Below are positions 50,928 through 60,174 of a stretch of DNA of 64,000 bases, one piece after another. A program made the translations under genes and the position numbers. How positions within the stretch are numbered: the stretch's first letter is position 1; the number at the start of each line of letters is the position of its first letter. This DNA comes from JAUVXJ01 sp964433755 (GTDB lineage Bacteria; Chloroflexota; Anaerolineae; UBA7937; B3-Chlor): assembly GCA_964433755.1 (NCBI GenBank), contig CAYSSR010000003.1, forward strand, positions 496,001-560,000. Reading direction: 5' to 3'. The notes beneath the pieces were generated by a model. That model was not told the DNA's origin. It saw only the letters and a program-made list of their open reading frames with translations, and did no database searches.

Positions 50928-51245
50928 CTAGTCTATGTTCTCGTTGCATTTCCTGCAGACCCGAACCTTGTTTCCTGTGGGCTGGATCTGGTAGGCCACT
51001 TTGGAGCGCTGGCTGCAATGAGGGCATATCAGGGCAACATTCGAAAGCTGCAATGGAGCCTCGCGCTCGATAATGCCAGCTTGAGTCCGCACCCGCCCTG
51101 TAGGCTTGGTGTGCCTCTTCACGATGTTGATGCCCGATATGATCACCTGGCTTTTGTCTGGCAGGACCCTGTGAACGCTACCTCTCATGCCCTGGTACTC
51201 GCCTCGGATCACCTCCACAGTGTCGCCCTTCTTGATTCTTCTCAT
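50928..51245 (-). CDS. rplX: 50S ribosomal protein L24
   Basis: A 105-residue assembly initiator of the large subunit. The KOW motif is MRRIKKGDTVEVIRGEYQGM RGSV-like, then INIVKRHTKPTGRVRTQAGI. The C-terminus has paired cysteines (CPHC and CRKC), a metal-binding variant common outside proteobacteria. Confidence 0.97.
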   Translation of the reverse strand: MRRIKKGDTVEVIRGEYQGMRGSVHRVLPDKSQVIISGINIVKRHTKPTGRVRTQAGIIEREAPLQLSNVALICPHCSQRSKVAYQIQPTGNKVRVCRKCNENID

Positions 51246-51276
51246 CTTTTCGACCCTCGTTGCCTGGCAGCCCGCC

Positions 51277-51645
51277 TCAGAGAACCTCCGGGGACAGCGA
51301 GACGATCTTCATGAATCCCCGATCTCTCAACTCCCGGCCCACCGGACCAAAGATGCGGGTGCCCTTGGGGTTCTGGTAGTCGTCCAGGATGACCGCTGCA
51401 TTCTCATCGAAGCGGATGTATGAGCCGTCGGATCGCCTGTACTCCTTGGCCGTCCTCACAATCACAGCCCTTACAACTTCACCCTTCTTGACCGATCCGG
51501 AAGGAATGGCCTGCTTCACAGTAGCGATAATGATATCTCCCACACGTCCGTAGCGACGCTTCGATCCTCCCAGGACTTTGATACACATGATTTCTCGCGC
51601 TCCGGTGTTGTCGGCCACCCGGAGACGGCTCTCTGCCTGGATCAT
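51277..51645 (-). CDS. rplN: 50S ribosomal protein L14
   Basis: A 122-residue protein at the subunit interface (bridge with 16S rRNA) and the binding site of the RsfS silencing factor in other bacteria. MIQAESRLRVADNTGAREIM, KRRYGRVGDIIIATVKQAIP and the end GPVGRELRDRGFMKIVSLSP are typical. Confidence 0.97.
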   Translation of the reverse strand: MIQAESRLRVADNTGAREIMCIKVLGGSKRRYGRVGDIIIATVKQAIPSGSVKKGEVVRAVIVRTAKEYRRSDGSYIRFDENAAVILDDYQNPKGTRIFGPVGRELRDRGFMKIVSLSPEVL

Positions 51646-51649
51646 CCCT

Positions 51650-51907
51650 TTACCCTCGCTGGCCCGCCCTGACGATCTCTTCCACCACCCAGCGCTTCTC
51701 CTTGCTCAGAGGGCGGCTCTCGGAGATGCGCACTACATCGCCTACCTGGCAGGCGTTGTCGTCGTCGTGAGCCTTGAACTTCTTGCGACTCTTGACCACC
51801 TTCTTGTATAGAGGATGTCTGCCCAAACGCTCGACCGTCACCACGACCGTCTTGTCCATCTTGTTGCTGACTACTGTGCCGACCATGGATCGGCGCTGTC
51901 CGCTCAT
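51650..51907 (-). CDS. rpsQ: 30S ribosomal protein S17
   Basis: An 85-residue OB-fold primary binding protein: MVGTVVSNKMDKTVVVTVER, LGRHPLYKKVVKSRKKFKAH, then CQVGDVVRISESRPLSKEKR. Its start overlaps the rpmC stop by four bases, and it is separated from rplN by four bases. Confidence 0.97.
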   Translation of the reverse strand: MSGQRRSMVGTVVSNKMDKTVVVTVERLGRHPLYKKVVKSRKKFKAHDDDNACQVGDVVRISESRPLSKEKRWVVEEIVRAGQRG

Positions 51908-52116
51908 GGTGACTCCTCCTCGGCTTGCTGCAACTCCCGTTCTCTCAAGATGCCCTTGGCGCGGGCAATGTCCCTTTTCACCTGACCGATGCGGTTATGG
52001 TTGGTAAGCTGATTAGTGCTCAATTGAAACCGGAGATTGAAGAGTTCTTCGTACATGTTCTCCAACTCATGCCGCAACTCGTCTGAAGTCATGTTTCTGA
52101 GGTCTAGCGCCTTCAT
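51904..52116 (-). CDS. rpmC: 50S ribosomal protein L29
   Basis: A 70-residue two-helix protein near the tunnel exit. MKALDLRNMTSDELRHELEN and YEELFNLRFQLSTNQLTNHN are the helical hairpin, then the basic RIGQVKRDIARAKGILRERE. ATG 52116 is preferred, since the frame above it overlaps the end of rplP. Confidence 0.96.
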   Translation of the reverse strand: MKALDLRNMTSDELRHELENMYEELFNLRFQLSTNQLTNHNRIGQVKRDIARAKGILRERELQQAEEESP

Positions 52117-52133
52117 AGGCCGGCTCCTCGCTG

Positions 52134-52547
52134 TCACAGTTCATATCTGGATACAAACTGGGTCTTGATGGGCAGTTTCTGGGAAGCCAGACGGAAGGCC
52201 TCTCGAGCTGCACTTTCCTCTACACCCGCGATCTCGAACAACACGCGGCCGGGCTTGACGACGGCGACCCAGTGATCGACGTTCCCCTTGCCGCTACCCA
52301 TTCTCGTCTCCGCTGGCTTCACTGTGACGGGTTTGTGTGGGAAGACGCGTATCCACAACTTGCCGCCTCGTCTCACGTAGCGTACGACTGCCCTACGTGC
52401 CGCCTCTATCTGTCGGCTCGTGATCCACGATGGTTCAAGAGCCTGAAGTCCATAGTCACCGAAACTCACCTGCGCGCCGCGAACGGCCTTACCCTTCATG
52501 CGCCCACGGTGAGCCTTCCGGTATTTCATGCGTTTGGGCATCAACAT
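52134..52547 (-). CDS. rplP: 50S ribosomal protein L16
   Basis: A 137-residue protein at the A-site and peptidyl-transferase region. MLMPKRMKYRKAHRGRMKGK, SFGDYGLQALEPSWITSRQI, WIRVFPHKPVTVKPAETRMG and GKGNVDHWVAVVKPGRVLFE are family hallmarks. Confidence 0.97.
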   Translation of the reverse strand: MLMPKRMKYRKAHRGRMKGKAVRGAQVSFGDYGLQALEPSWITSRQIEAARRAVVRYVRRGGKLWIRVFPHKPVTVKPAETRMGSGKGNVDHWVAVVKPGRVLFEIAGVEESAAREAFRLASQKLPIKTQFVSRYEL

Positions 52548-52573
52548 GACCGGTTACCCCCTGCGCTCGAGGA

Positions 52574-53245
52574 TTACAGTTCCTGGCCGAAGCCCATCTC
52601 TTCGGCCGATTCTTTCTCTGGGAAGACATCCCCCTTGTACACCCACACCTTCACGCCGATGCGCCCATAGGTGGTGAGCGCTTCGCTGTGCGCGTAGTCG
52701 ATATCGGCCCGCAAGGTATGCAAGGGAACGCGACCTTCCATGGTCCAGTCGCGCCGGGCCATCTCGGCCCCAGACAGACGACCGCTACAGGCGATCTTGA
52801 TCCCGCCGACTCCGAGTCGCATAGCCCTGGCTGCGGCTTGTTTCATCGCTCGCTTGTGAGAGATCCGTCTCTCGAGCTGCGCGCTGATGTTCTCCGCGAT
52901 GAGATAGGCGTCCGACTCAGGTTCCGGCACCTCTACCACCTCGATACGCGCCTTCTTCCCGGTCACCTCCTCGACCTGGCCACGCAAGAGGTTGACGCTC
53001 GCCCCCTTGCGTCCGATGACGATGCCCGGCCGGGCCGTATGCACGGTGATAGACACCTGTTTGGGAAAACGCTCGATGTCGATTCTGGAGATGCCCGCGC
53101 GGGCCATCTCCCCAAGGATGAGTTGTCGAAGCTGGAGATCCTCGTGCAGCAGATCGACGTACTCCCCACCCTCGGCGAACCACCTCGCCCTCCAGTCTTT
53201 GTTGACTCCCAGCCTGAACCCTACAGGGTGTACCTTTCTGCCCAA
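52574..53245 (-). CDS. rpsC: 30S ribosomal protein S3
   Basis: A 223-residue protein of the mRNA entry channel. GRKVHPVGFRLGVNKDWRAR is the N-terminus. The KH domain has TVHTARPGIVIGRKGASVNL, and the C-terminal domain LSGAEMARRDWTMEGRVPLH and YAHSEALTTYGRIGVKVWVY. The start codon is TTG. Confidence 0.97.
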   Translation of the reverse strand: MGRKVHPVGFRLGVNKDWRARWFAEGGEYVDLLHEDLQLRQLILGEMARAGISRIDIERFPKQVSITVHTARPGIVIGRKGASVNLLRGQVEEVTGKKARIEVVEVPEPESDAYLIAENISAQLERRISHKRAMKQAAARAMRLGVGGIKIACSGRLSGAEMARRDWTMEGRVPLHTLRADIDYAHSEALTTYGRIGVKVWVYKGDVFPEKESAEEMGFGQEL

Positions 53246-53273
53246 GCTAGTCTCTCCTTCCTCACGCCTATGC

Positions 53274-53621
53274 TCACGCTTCCTCTAGTTCGCTGAGAAC
53301 GACAGTGATGTGCGACGATCTCTTCAAGATGGGCTTGGCCCTCCCACGAGCCCCAGCCCGGTATCTCTTCATGGTGGGCCCGACATCGGCGGCTATGCCT
53401 GAGATGTACAGGTCCGACCTGGACAGTCCGTGGACGTCCTCCGCGTTCGCCGCTGCGGATTCGATGGCCTTGGCAACTGGCTTGGCGGCCGCTTGCGGCA
53501 GGAACCTCAACAGCGCCAGCGCTTCGTCTACCGGCCGTTCTCGGACCAGATCTACCACGAGTCTCACCTTGTGTGGTGACATAGGTATGTATTTCTCTAC
53601 AGCCCTGATCTCGAGTCCCAT
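53274..53621 (-). CDS. rplV: 50S ribosomal protein L22
   Basis: A 115-residue protein lining the peptide exit tunnel. It has the helix-rich core VRLVVDLVRERPVDEALALL RFLP and the tunnel loop region AADVGPTMKRYRAGARGRAK PILKR, followed by HITVVLSELEEA. Confidence 0.97.
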   Translation of the reverse strand: MGLEIRAVEKYIPMSPHKVRLVVDLVRERPVDEALALLRFLPQAAAKPVAKAIESAAANAEDVHGLSRSDLYISGIAADVGPTMKRYRAGARGRAKPILKRSSHITVVLSELEEA

Positions 53622-53629
53622 GTCGACAC

Positions 53630-53920
53630 CTACATCTGCTTTCTGATACGTGTTGCCTTCTCACGATAGGAGTGGCCCCTGAATGTGCGAGTAGGCGCAA
53701 ACTCCCCCAGCTTGTGGCCCACCATGTTCTCCGTGATGTAGATGGGCACGTGACGACGCCCATCGTGCACGGCGATCGTGAGGCCAATCATCTCAGGAGA
53801 GATGGTCGACGCACGCGCCCAGGTCCTGATCACGCGCTCGTCGCCGCTCTCCCTCATGCCCCTAACCTTCTTGAGCAGCTTGGCATCTATGTAGGGACCC
53901 TTCTTCAGTGATCTGGTCAT
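53630..53920 (-). CDS. rpsS: 30S ribosomal protein S19
   Basis: A 96-residue head protein: MTRSLKKGPYIDAKLLKKVR, WARASTISPEMIGLTIAVHD, PIYITENMVGHKLGEFAPTR and TFRGHSYREKATRIRKQM. It starts three bases after the rplB stop region. Confidence 0.97.
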   Translation of the reverse strand: MTRSLKKGPYIDAKLLKKVRGMRESGDERVIRTWARASTISPEMIGLTIAVHDGRRHVPIYITENMVGHKLGEFAPTRTFRGHSYREKATRIRKQM

Positions 53921-53923
53921 GGG

Positions 53924-54760
53924 CTATCTCCTCCTCGCTCCTCGACGCCGGACTATCCACTTGTCCGTTTCCTTACGCCTGCGAGTCTTCTTGCCGAGGG
54001 TCTTCTTGCCCCAAGGGCTCTTGGGCGATGGCATGCCTATCGGCGATCTACCCTCACCACCACCGTGGGGATGGTCACGGGGCGTCATGGCCGATCCTCG
54101 AGTGGCTGGCCTGCGACCCAGCCATCTCGCCCTGCCCGCCTTGCCCAGGCTGATGTTGCCCCAGTCCGTATTGCCAACCTGTCCTATGGTGGCCAGATTG
54201 TCAACGCTGACCAGGCGTATCTCGCCCGACGGCAACCTGACGTGGGCATACTGCCCTTCCTTGGCCAGCAGTTGAGCAGATGTCCCAGCGGAACGAACCA
54301 GTTGCCCTCCCTTGCCCCTATGCAGCTCGATATTGTGGATCAACGAGCCTACCGGGATATTGGCTATGGGCAGCGTGTTCCCCACTCGAATGTCTGCATC
54401 GGGACCAGACTCTACGACATCATCGACCTTGAGCCCCAACGGGGCGATGATGTATCTCTTCTCACCATCGGCGTACACCAGTAGGGCTATGCGAGCCGAC
54501 CGGTTGGGGTCATACTCGATAGAGTCCACCCTGCCCGGAACGCCGAACTTGTCCCGCTTGAAGTCTATGACCCGATATCTCCGCTTGTGTCCCCCACCTT
54601 GATGGCGAACGGTGATGCGCCCCTGTGCGTTGCGACCCGCCTTCTTGCGCAGCGGCCTGAGAAGCGCGCGCTCAGGCTCAGTGCGCGTTATGTCGTCGAA
54701 GGTGGTGACGCTCATGCCTCGCCGTCCGGGCGACGTGGGCTTGTAGACCTTGATCGGCAT
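53924..54760 (-). CDS. rplB: 50S ribosomal protein L2
   Basis: A 278-residue protein essential for subunit joining and peptidyl transfer. NAQGRITVRHQGGGHKRRYR, VIDFKRDKFGVPGRVDSIEY and the signature RGSAMTPRDHPHGGGEGRSP are present, the last including the conserved His of the peptidyl-transferase region. Tail KKTRRRKETDKWIVRRRGAR. Confidence 0.97.
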   Translation of the reverse strand: MPIKVYKPTSPGRRGMSVTTFDDITRTEPERALLRPLRKKAGRNAQGRITVRHQGGGHKRRYRVIDFKRDKFGVPGRVDSIEYDPNRSARIALLVYADGEKRYIIAPLGLKVDDVVESGPDADIRVGNTLPIANIPVGSLIHNIELHRGKGGQLVRSAGTSAQLLAKEGQYAHVRLPSGEIRLVSVDNLATIGQVGNTDWGNISLGKAGRARWLGRRPATRGSAMTPRDHPHGGGEGRSPIGMPSPKSPWGKKTLGKKTRRRKETDKWIVRRRGARRR

Positions 54761-54762
54761 GA

Positions 54763-55047
54763 CTATACTCCCTCAAAGAAGCCTATCGACTGCCCCTCAG
54801 CCAACTTGACCGTGGCCTTTTTCCAGGGATGGGGTTCGCTGACGTTACGCCCGTAGCGACGCCTCTTACCAGGCACAGTGATGATGTTCACAGCGGTCAC
54901 CTTCACGTCGAAGGCCCTCTCCACCGCCTCCTTCACCTGATGCTTGTTGGCCTGAGGGTGAACCTCAAAGGTGTATCTGCCCTGGTCTCCTTGCAGGGTG
55001 GTCTTCTCTGTCACGATGGGGCGTCTGAGAACCTCGTAAGGATGCAC
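54763..55047 (-). CDS. rplW: 50S ribosomal protein L23
   Basis: A 94-residue tunnel-exit protein and the docking site for trigger factor and SRP. MHPYEVLRRPIVTEKTTLQG, YTFEVHPQANKHQVKEAVER and AFDVKVTAVNIITVPGKRRR are typical. Confidence 0.97.
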   Translation of the reverse strand: MHPYEVLRRPIVTEKTTLQGDQGRYTFEVHPQANKHQVKEAVERAFDVKVTAVNIITVPGKRRRYGRNVSEPHPWKKATVKLAEGQSIGFFEGV

Positions 55048-55065
55048 CGTACTTCCTCCTATCCT

Positions 55066-55692
55066 CTACCGTCCCAGAACATCCTCGATCACCTTCACCG
55101 CCGCGAGGGGTAGGACAAGGCAGTCGTATCCAAAGATGTCCACCATGTTCAGGTACTGCACACGCAACGTCTTGGCGTGGGGCAGGTTGTTCACCGACTT
55201 CTCCACGTTGGCGTCCCTCTCCGGCAGCAAGATCAGGGCGCTCGACGCGCCCGTCAGGCCGTCCAAGACAGCCAGCATCTCCTTGGTCTTGGGAGTGGCC
55301 ATCTCCAGCTTGTCCACGAGCACGACCTGCCCTTCACGAGCCTTGACCGAGAGGGCCGAACGCAAAGCCAGGCGACGCATCTTGCGGGGCATAGCCTTGC
55401 GATAGTTCCTGCCCGCCTGGGGTCCGAAGACGACGCCACCCCCTCGCCACTGCGGTTGGCGGGTGCTCCCGTGTCGCGCGCGTCCCGTGCCCTTCTGTCG
55501 CCAGGGCTTCTTGCCCCCACCACTCACCTCTCCTCTGGTCTTGGTCCTGGCCGCAGCGAGACGAGCGTTGGATAGCTGGCGAATCAGGGCCTGGTGCATG
55601 ACAGCCTCGTTCGGCTCGATGTCGAAGATATCATCCCTGAGCTCAGTTTCGTCGATGACCTTTCCGGTCACGTCTCGAAGAGGAACTTTCAT
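55066..55692 (-). CDS. rplD: 50S ribosomal protein L4
   Basis: A 208-residue protein whose loop lines the exit tunnel. In some bacteria it also controls the S10 operon. Recognised by MHQALIRQLSNARLAAARTK, TRGEVSGGGKKPWRQKGTGR and ARHGSTRQPQWRGGGVVFGP, then KMRRLALRSALSVKAREGQV. ATG 55692 is chosen because the longer frame overlaps rplC. Confidence 0.97.
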   Translation of the reverse strand: MKVPLRDVTGKVIDETELRDDIFDIEPNEAVMHQALIRQLSNARLAAARTKTRGEVSGGGKKPWRQKGTGRARHGSTRQPQWRGGGVVFGPQAGRNYRKAMPRKMRRLALRSALSVKAREGQVVLVDKLEMATPKTKEMLAVLDGLTGASSALILLPERDANVEKSVNNLPHAKTLRVQYLNMVDIFGYDCLVLPLAAVKVIEDVLGR

Positions 55693-55696
55693 CTTT

Positions 55697-56317
55697 CTAG
55701 CCCTTGACTGCACTCTTGACCGTCACCAGTCCACCCTTGGCTCCGGGCACAGCACCCCTCACCGCCAGCAGATTGCGCTCCGGGTCGACCAGCACGACTT
55801 GCAGATTCTGAACGGTGACGCGCTCGTGGCCCATGTGGCCCGCCATGCGCATGCCCTTGAAGACCCTCCCGGGCGTGGACGTAGACCCTATAGACCCAGG
55901 AGCCCTGGCCCGGTCCGACTGTCCATGGGTAATGGGGCCCCCGCCGAAGCCATGTCGCTTCATAGCCCCAGCAAACCCCTTGCCTTTGGAGATGCCGGTC
56001 ACATCGACCAGTTCGCCAACAGCGAACACGCCAGCGTCGATCTTCTGCCCCACCTCATACGCCGAGATGTCGTCCACATTGAGCTCTCTCGAGTATCGTA
56101 GGTCAGGCACTCCCTTTGGCAGATGCCCCCGTTGAGGCTTGTTCAGGCGTTTCGCTTCTCCAAAGCCCAACTGGATGGCCTCGTACCCGTCCCTTTTCTC
56201 GGTCTTGATCTGCGTCACGTAGCAGGGCCCTGCCTCGATGACAGTCACCGGAATCGCCTCTCCGGTGTCACCGAAGATCTGGGTCATCCCTACTTTCTTG
56301 CCTAGGATTCCTTTCAT
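55697..56317 (-). CDS. rplC: 50S ribosomal protein L3
   Basis: A 206-residue early-assembly protein near the peptidyl-transferase centre. MKGILGKKVGMTQIFGDTGE, VDVTGISKGKGFAGAMKRHG and GGPITHGQSDRARAPGSIGS are diagnostic. Two in-frame GTG codons precede the chosen ATG, and GGGAG is eight bases before it. Confidence 0.97.
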   Translation of the reverse strand: MKGILGKKVGMTQIFGDTGEAIPVTVIEAGPCYVTQIKTEKRDGYEAIQLGFGEAKRLNKPQRGHLPKGVPDLRYSRELNVDDISAYEVGQKIDAGVFAVGELVDVTGISKGKGFAGAMKRHGFGGGPITHGQSDRARAPGSIGSTSTPGRVFKGMRMAGHMGHERVTVQNLQVVLVDPERNLLAVRGAVPGAKGGLVTVKSAVKG

Positions 56318-56412
56318 CACCACTCTCCCTGCGGGGTGGGACTATCCGCAGATGTGTGAAAAAGCCACCTCTGCCTGGCTGCGGCCACCCAAGAAACTGG
56401 GAACTCCGGCAC

Positions 56413-56721
56413 CTAGAGTTTGATCTCTATGTCCACCCCAGCCGGCAGGTTCAGGCGCATCAGCGTATCGATTGTCTTGGAGCCGGGCTCGACGACGTCT
56501 ATCAGCCGCTTGTGCGTACGTATCTCGAACTGTTCGCGAGAATCCTTGTCGATGAATGGCGACCGGATCACAGTGTACTTCTCCACCTTGGTGGGCAAGG
56601 GCACTGGTCCCACTATGATCGCCCCAGTACTCTCCGCCGCCTCCACGATCCTCCGCGCCGATTGATCGAGTACCTTGTGATCGTATGCCTTCAAGCGGAT
56701 TCGGATCTTTTCCCTAGCCAT
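56413..56721 (-). CDS. rpsJ: 30S ribosomal protein S10
   Basis: A 102-residue protein of the head that also works as NusE in antitermination complexes. KIRIRLKAYDHKVLDQSARR, then VGPVPLPTKVEKYTVIRSPF and the end DTLMRLNLPAGVDIEIKL. First gene of the S10 block, 82 bases after tuf, with no promoter recognised in the gap. Confidence 0.97.
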   Translation of the reverse strand: MAREKIRIRLKAYDHKVLDQSARRIVEAAESTGAIIVGPVPLPTKVEKYTVIRSPFIDKDSREQFEIRTHKRLIDVVEPGSKTIDTLMRLNLPAGVDIEIKL

Positions 56722-56803
56722 CTATACTACTTCTACCTCGTGTCCCTCTCCTGGAGCGATGCGCCCTCTGGTGTGCTCAGTGTGCGAACTAGATGGCAAG
56801 TCG

Positions 56804-58006
56804 CTACTCCAGAATCTTGGTGATCACACCAGCACCAACCGTCCGCCCTCCCTCACGAATGGCGAACTGCGACCCGTCTTCCAGGGCCACCGGCACGATC
56901 AACTCCACCTTGATGTTCACGTTGTCCCCGGGCATCACCATCTCTACGCCCTCGGGCAAGTCCACCGACCCCGTCACGTCCATCGTCCTGATGTAAAACT
57001 GCGGCCGATACCCAGGAAAGAATGGCGTGTGCCTCCCCCCCTCGTCCTTCCGCAGTATGTATACACTACCCTCAAACGCCGTGTGCGGCTTGATGCTCCC
57101 TGGCTTCGACAACACCATCCCCCGCTCTACTTCCTCTCGCTCTATCCCCCTCAGCAGGCACCCGATGTTGTCCCCAGCCATCCCCTGGTCCAGCATCTTG
57201 TGGAACATCTCCACTCCCGTGCACACCGTCTTCCTCACATCCTGCCCTAACCCTACGATCTCTACCTCTTCTCCTACCTTGATCGTGCCTCTGTCTACTC
57301 TCCCCGTTACTACCGTCCCTCGCCCCTTGATCCCAAATACGTCCTCTATCGGCATCAAGAATGGCTTGTCTACTTCCCTCTCTGGCGTCGGTATGTAGCT
57401 GTCTACCGCATCCAGCAACTCCCAGATGCACTTGTACTCCTCCGCCTCCACATCCTCACTTTCGCTCTCCAACGCCTTCAACGCCGATCCCCTCACGATC
57501 GGTATCTCATCCCCTGGAAACTTGTACCCCGTCAGTAACTCCCGTAACTCTAACTCCACTAACTCCAATAACTCCGGATCGTCCATCATGTCTACTTTGT
57601 TCAAGAATACTACCATGCTCGGCACTTCTACCTGCCGCGCCAACAATACGTGCTCCCTCGTCTGCGGCATCGGCCCATCAGGCGCACTCACTACCAAGAT
57701 CGCCCCATCCATCTGCGCCGCCCCGGTGATCATGTTCTTGATGTAGTCCGCATGCCCAGGACAGTCTACGTGCGCATAGTGCCGGTTCTCTGTCTGATAC
57801 TCCACGTGCGATATCGCTATCGTCAATCCCCGCGCCTTCTCCTCCGGCGCATTGTCTATCGTCTCGAACGCCCGATAGTCCGCCAACCCCTTCAAACTCA
57901 ACACCTTCGTCATCGCTGCCGTCAATGTGGTCTTCCCATGATCTACATGCCCTATCGTCCCCACATTAACGTGCGGCTTGTCCCTTACAAACTTCTCCTT
58001 CGACAT
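56804..58006 (-). CDS. tuf: Elongation factor Tu
   Basis: A 400-residue GTPase delivering aminoacyl-tRNA to the ribosome. P-loop GTIGHVDHGKTTLTAA, switch I EEKARGLTIAISHVEY, switch II VDCPGHADYIKNM with the catalytic His, and NKVDMMDD for guanine recognition. Domains 2 and 3 carry GRGTVVTGRVDRGTIKVG and FYIRTMDVTGSVDLPEGVEM. AAGGAGGT lies before the ATG. Codon use is odd: the first 335 or so codons use TTA and G-ending codons heavily (for example a cluster of TTA leucines near 57530-57570), unlike the last 60 codons and all neighbours. It follows fusA after 113 bases. Confidence 0.98.
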   Translation of the reverse strand: MSKEKFVRDKPHVNVGTIGHVDHGKTTLTAAMTKVLSLKGLADYRAFETIDNAPEEKARGLTIAISHVEYQTENRHYAHVDCPGHADYIKNMITGAAQMDGAILVVSAPDGPMPQTREHVLLARQVEVPSMVVFLNKVDMMDDPELLELVELELRELLTGYKFPGDEIPIVRGSALKALESESEDVEAEEYKCIWELLDAVDSYIPTPEREVDKPFLMPIEDVFGIKGRGTVVTGRVDRGTIKVGEEVEIVGLGQDVRKTVCTGVEMFHKMLDQGMAGDNIGCLLRGIEREEVERGMVLSKPGSIKPHTAFEGSVYILRKDEGGRHTPFFPGYRPQFYIRTMDVTGSVDLPEGVEMVMPGDNVNIKVELIVPVALEDGSQFAIREGGRTVGAGVITKILE

Positions 58007-58119
58007 ACTGTCTGACCTCCTTACTTGCTGAAACGGTTGTCCGCTTCCGACAGCCGGACCTAACCTAACGGGTCGAGGAAACGTTGGTCACAAAGTACAC
58101 GCCCTCACCCACACTCGAA

Positions 58120-60162
58120 CTATGGCTTCGGTACTTCAGCGTAGTAGTCGAATTCCATGGTAAACGTCCCACGGCCCTGCGTCAGCGAACGTAGAGCAGT
58201 GGCGTAGCCAAACATCTCGGCCAGCGGAGCATGAGCCCTCACAGCTTGCAGGCCGCCCCGCACCTCTAGCCCCTCTATCTGGGCTCTTCTGGAGTTGAGA
58301 TCCCCCATCACTTCGCCCACGAAATCCTCGGATACGACCGCCTCCACGTGCATGATCGGCTCCAGCAAGATCGGTTTCGCTCGCTGGACTCCGTTCTTCA
58401 AGGCCATCGACCCTGCTATCTTGAATGCGAGCGGCGATGAATCCTCCTCGTGGAACGAACCATCGACCAACCTCACTTTGATGTCCACAACGGGGTATCC
58501 GGCCAACACCCCACTCTCCATGGCCTCTTGAATGCCCTGATCGACGGCCGGAATGAACTCCTTGGGAACCTTGCCGTTCGATATCTCGTTCTCGAACACG
58601 TAACCAGTCCCTTTGGCCAGGGGTTCCAGCTCCAGCCAGACGTGCCCATACTGACCGTGACCACCCGTCTGGCGGATATAGCGACCCTCCGCCCGCACAG
58701 GTATGGTGATCGTCTCACGATATGACACCTGCGGCTTTCCCACATTGGCGGAGACGTGGAATTCCCGCAGCATTCGATCCACCAGGACTTCCAGGTGCAG
58801 CTCTCCCATACCGGAGATCAAGGTCTGACCCGTATCTCGATCCACGCGTACCTGGAAGGTGGGATCCTCCTCGGCCAGCCGGTCCAGGACTTCGTGCATC
58901 TTCTCCTGATCTGCCTGAGTACGAGGTTCGATAGCCACAGAGATGACCGGCTCGGGGAACTTGATAGATTCCAGAATGATGGGAGCGTCGCCGTCGCAGA
59001 GGGTATCGCCGGTGAACGTCTGCTTCAGCCCGATGACAGCAGCGATATCACCAGCGTAGACTGCATCGATATCCACCTGACGGTTGGCGTGCATACGCAG
59101 TAGACGGCCCGCTCGCTCCTTGCGCTCCTTGGTGGAGTTGTAGACACGGGAGCCCGCCTTCAGCGTCCCCGAGTACACTCTCACATAGGCCAATCGACCC
59201 ACGTAGGGGTCGGAGGCAATCTTGAAGGCCAGGGCAGAGAAGGGACCTTCCTCGTCTACGTGCCGCACCTCCGTCTCTCCAGTCTCCGGGTTGATCCCTT
59301 CCATGGGTGGTACGTCCAGAGGCGAGGGGAGATAGTGGACTACCGCATCCAGCAGAGGCTGGATGCCCTTGTTGCGCAGGGCAGAGCCACAGAAGACCGG
59401 AACCAGCTTGGAGGAGAGGGTCGCCTCTCTCAGAGCCCGCCGTATCTCCTCGACGGGGACATCCTTCCCGTCCAGGTATTCCGTGGCCACGGAATCGTCC
59501 AACTCTGCCAAGCTCTCCAGGAGCACGTCTCGATACCGCGCTGCCTCTTCCTCCAGATGAGCGGGTACCTCCACCTCCTCCTGGCGAGTGCCCATTTCGT
59601 CAGCCCACACCAGGGCCTTGCCCGTTATCAGATCCACGATCCCTTCGAAGTTCTCCTCGGCGCCCAACGGGATCTGGACTGCCACCGGCTCCGCTCCCAG
59701 ACGGTCTCTGATCGTCTCTACCGCGTGCCCAAAGTCGGCGCCGGGCCGATCCATCTTGTTGATGAAACAGACACGGGGCACGCCGTACCGATCAGCCTGG
59801 TGCCACACCGTCTCGGACTGCGGCTCCACCCCGGCCACTCCATCCAGCACAACGATCCCCCCGTCCAAGACACGGAGGGATCGCTGTACTTCTACTGTAA
59901 AATCAATGTGACCAGGGGTATCGATGATATTGACTTGGTGACCCAACCAGTAGCAACTGGTAGCCGCTGCCGTGATGGTGATACCTCGCTCTCGCTCCTG
60001 GGCCATCCAGTCCATGGTGGTGGTGCCGTCGTGGACTTCCCCCATACGATGGATTCTCTGGGTGTAGAACAAGACACGCTCGGTGATCGTCGTCTTCCCG
60101 GCGTCGATGTGAGCGATTATTCCGATGTTCCGCGTCCTCGCCAGAGGATACTCGCGAGGCAT
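58120..60162 (-). CDS. fusA: Elongation factor G
   Basis: A 680-residue translocase GTPase. P-loop IGIIAHIDAGKTTITERVLF, switch II IIDTPGHIDFTVEVQRSLRV and NKMDRPGADF are in the G domain. Domain IV and V blocks are SYRETITIPVRAEGRYIRQT, GGHGQYGHVWLELEP and FGYATALRSLTQGRGTFTME. A little shorter than the usual 690-700 residues but with all five domains. It starts 12 bases after rpsG. Confidence 0.98.
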   Translation of the reverse strand: MPREYPLARTRNIGIIAHIDAGKTTITERVLFYTQRIHRMGEVHDGTTTMDWMAQERERGITITAAATSCYWLGHQVNIIDTPGHIDFTVEVQRSLRVLDGGIVVLDGVAGVEPQSETVWHQADRYGVPRVCFINKMDRPGADFGHAVETIRDRLGAEPVAVQIPLGAEENFEGIVDLITGKALVWADEMGTRQEEVEVPAHLEEEAARYRDVLLESLAELDDSVATEYLDGKDVPVEEIRRALREATLSSKLVPVFCGSALRNKGIQPLLDAVVHYLPSPLDVPPMEGINPETGETEVRHVDEEGPFSALAFKIASDPYVGRLAYVRVYSGTLKAGSRVYNSTKERKERAGRLLRMHANRQVDIDAVYAGDIAAVIGLKQTFTGDTLCDGDAPIILESIKFPEPVISVAIEPRTQADQEKMHEVLDRLAEEDPTFQVRVDRDTGQTLISGMGELHLEVLVDRMLREFHVSANVGKPQVSYRETITIPVRAEGRYIRQTGGHGQYGHVWLELEPLAKGTGYVFENEISNGKVPKEFIPAVDQGIQEAMESGVLAGYPVVDIKVRLVDGSFHEEDSSPLAFKIAGSMALKNGVQRAKPILLEPIMHVEAVVSEDFVGEVMGDLNSRRAQIEGLEVRGGLQAVRAHAPLAEMFGYATALRSLTQGRGTFTMEFDYYAEVPKP

Positions 60163-60174
60163 CTTCCACTCCAG

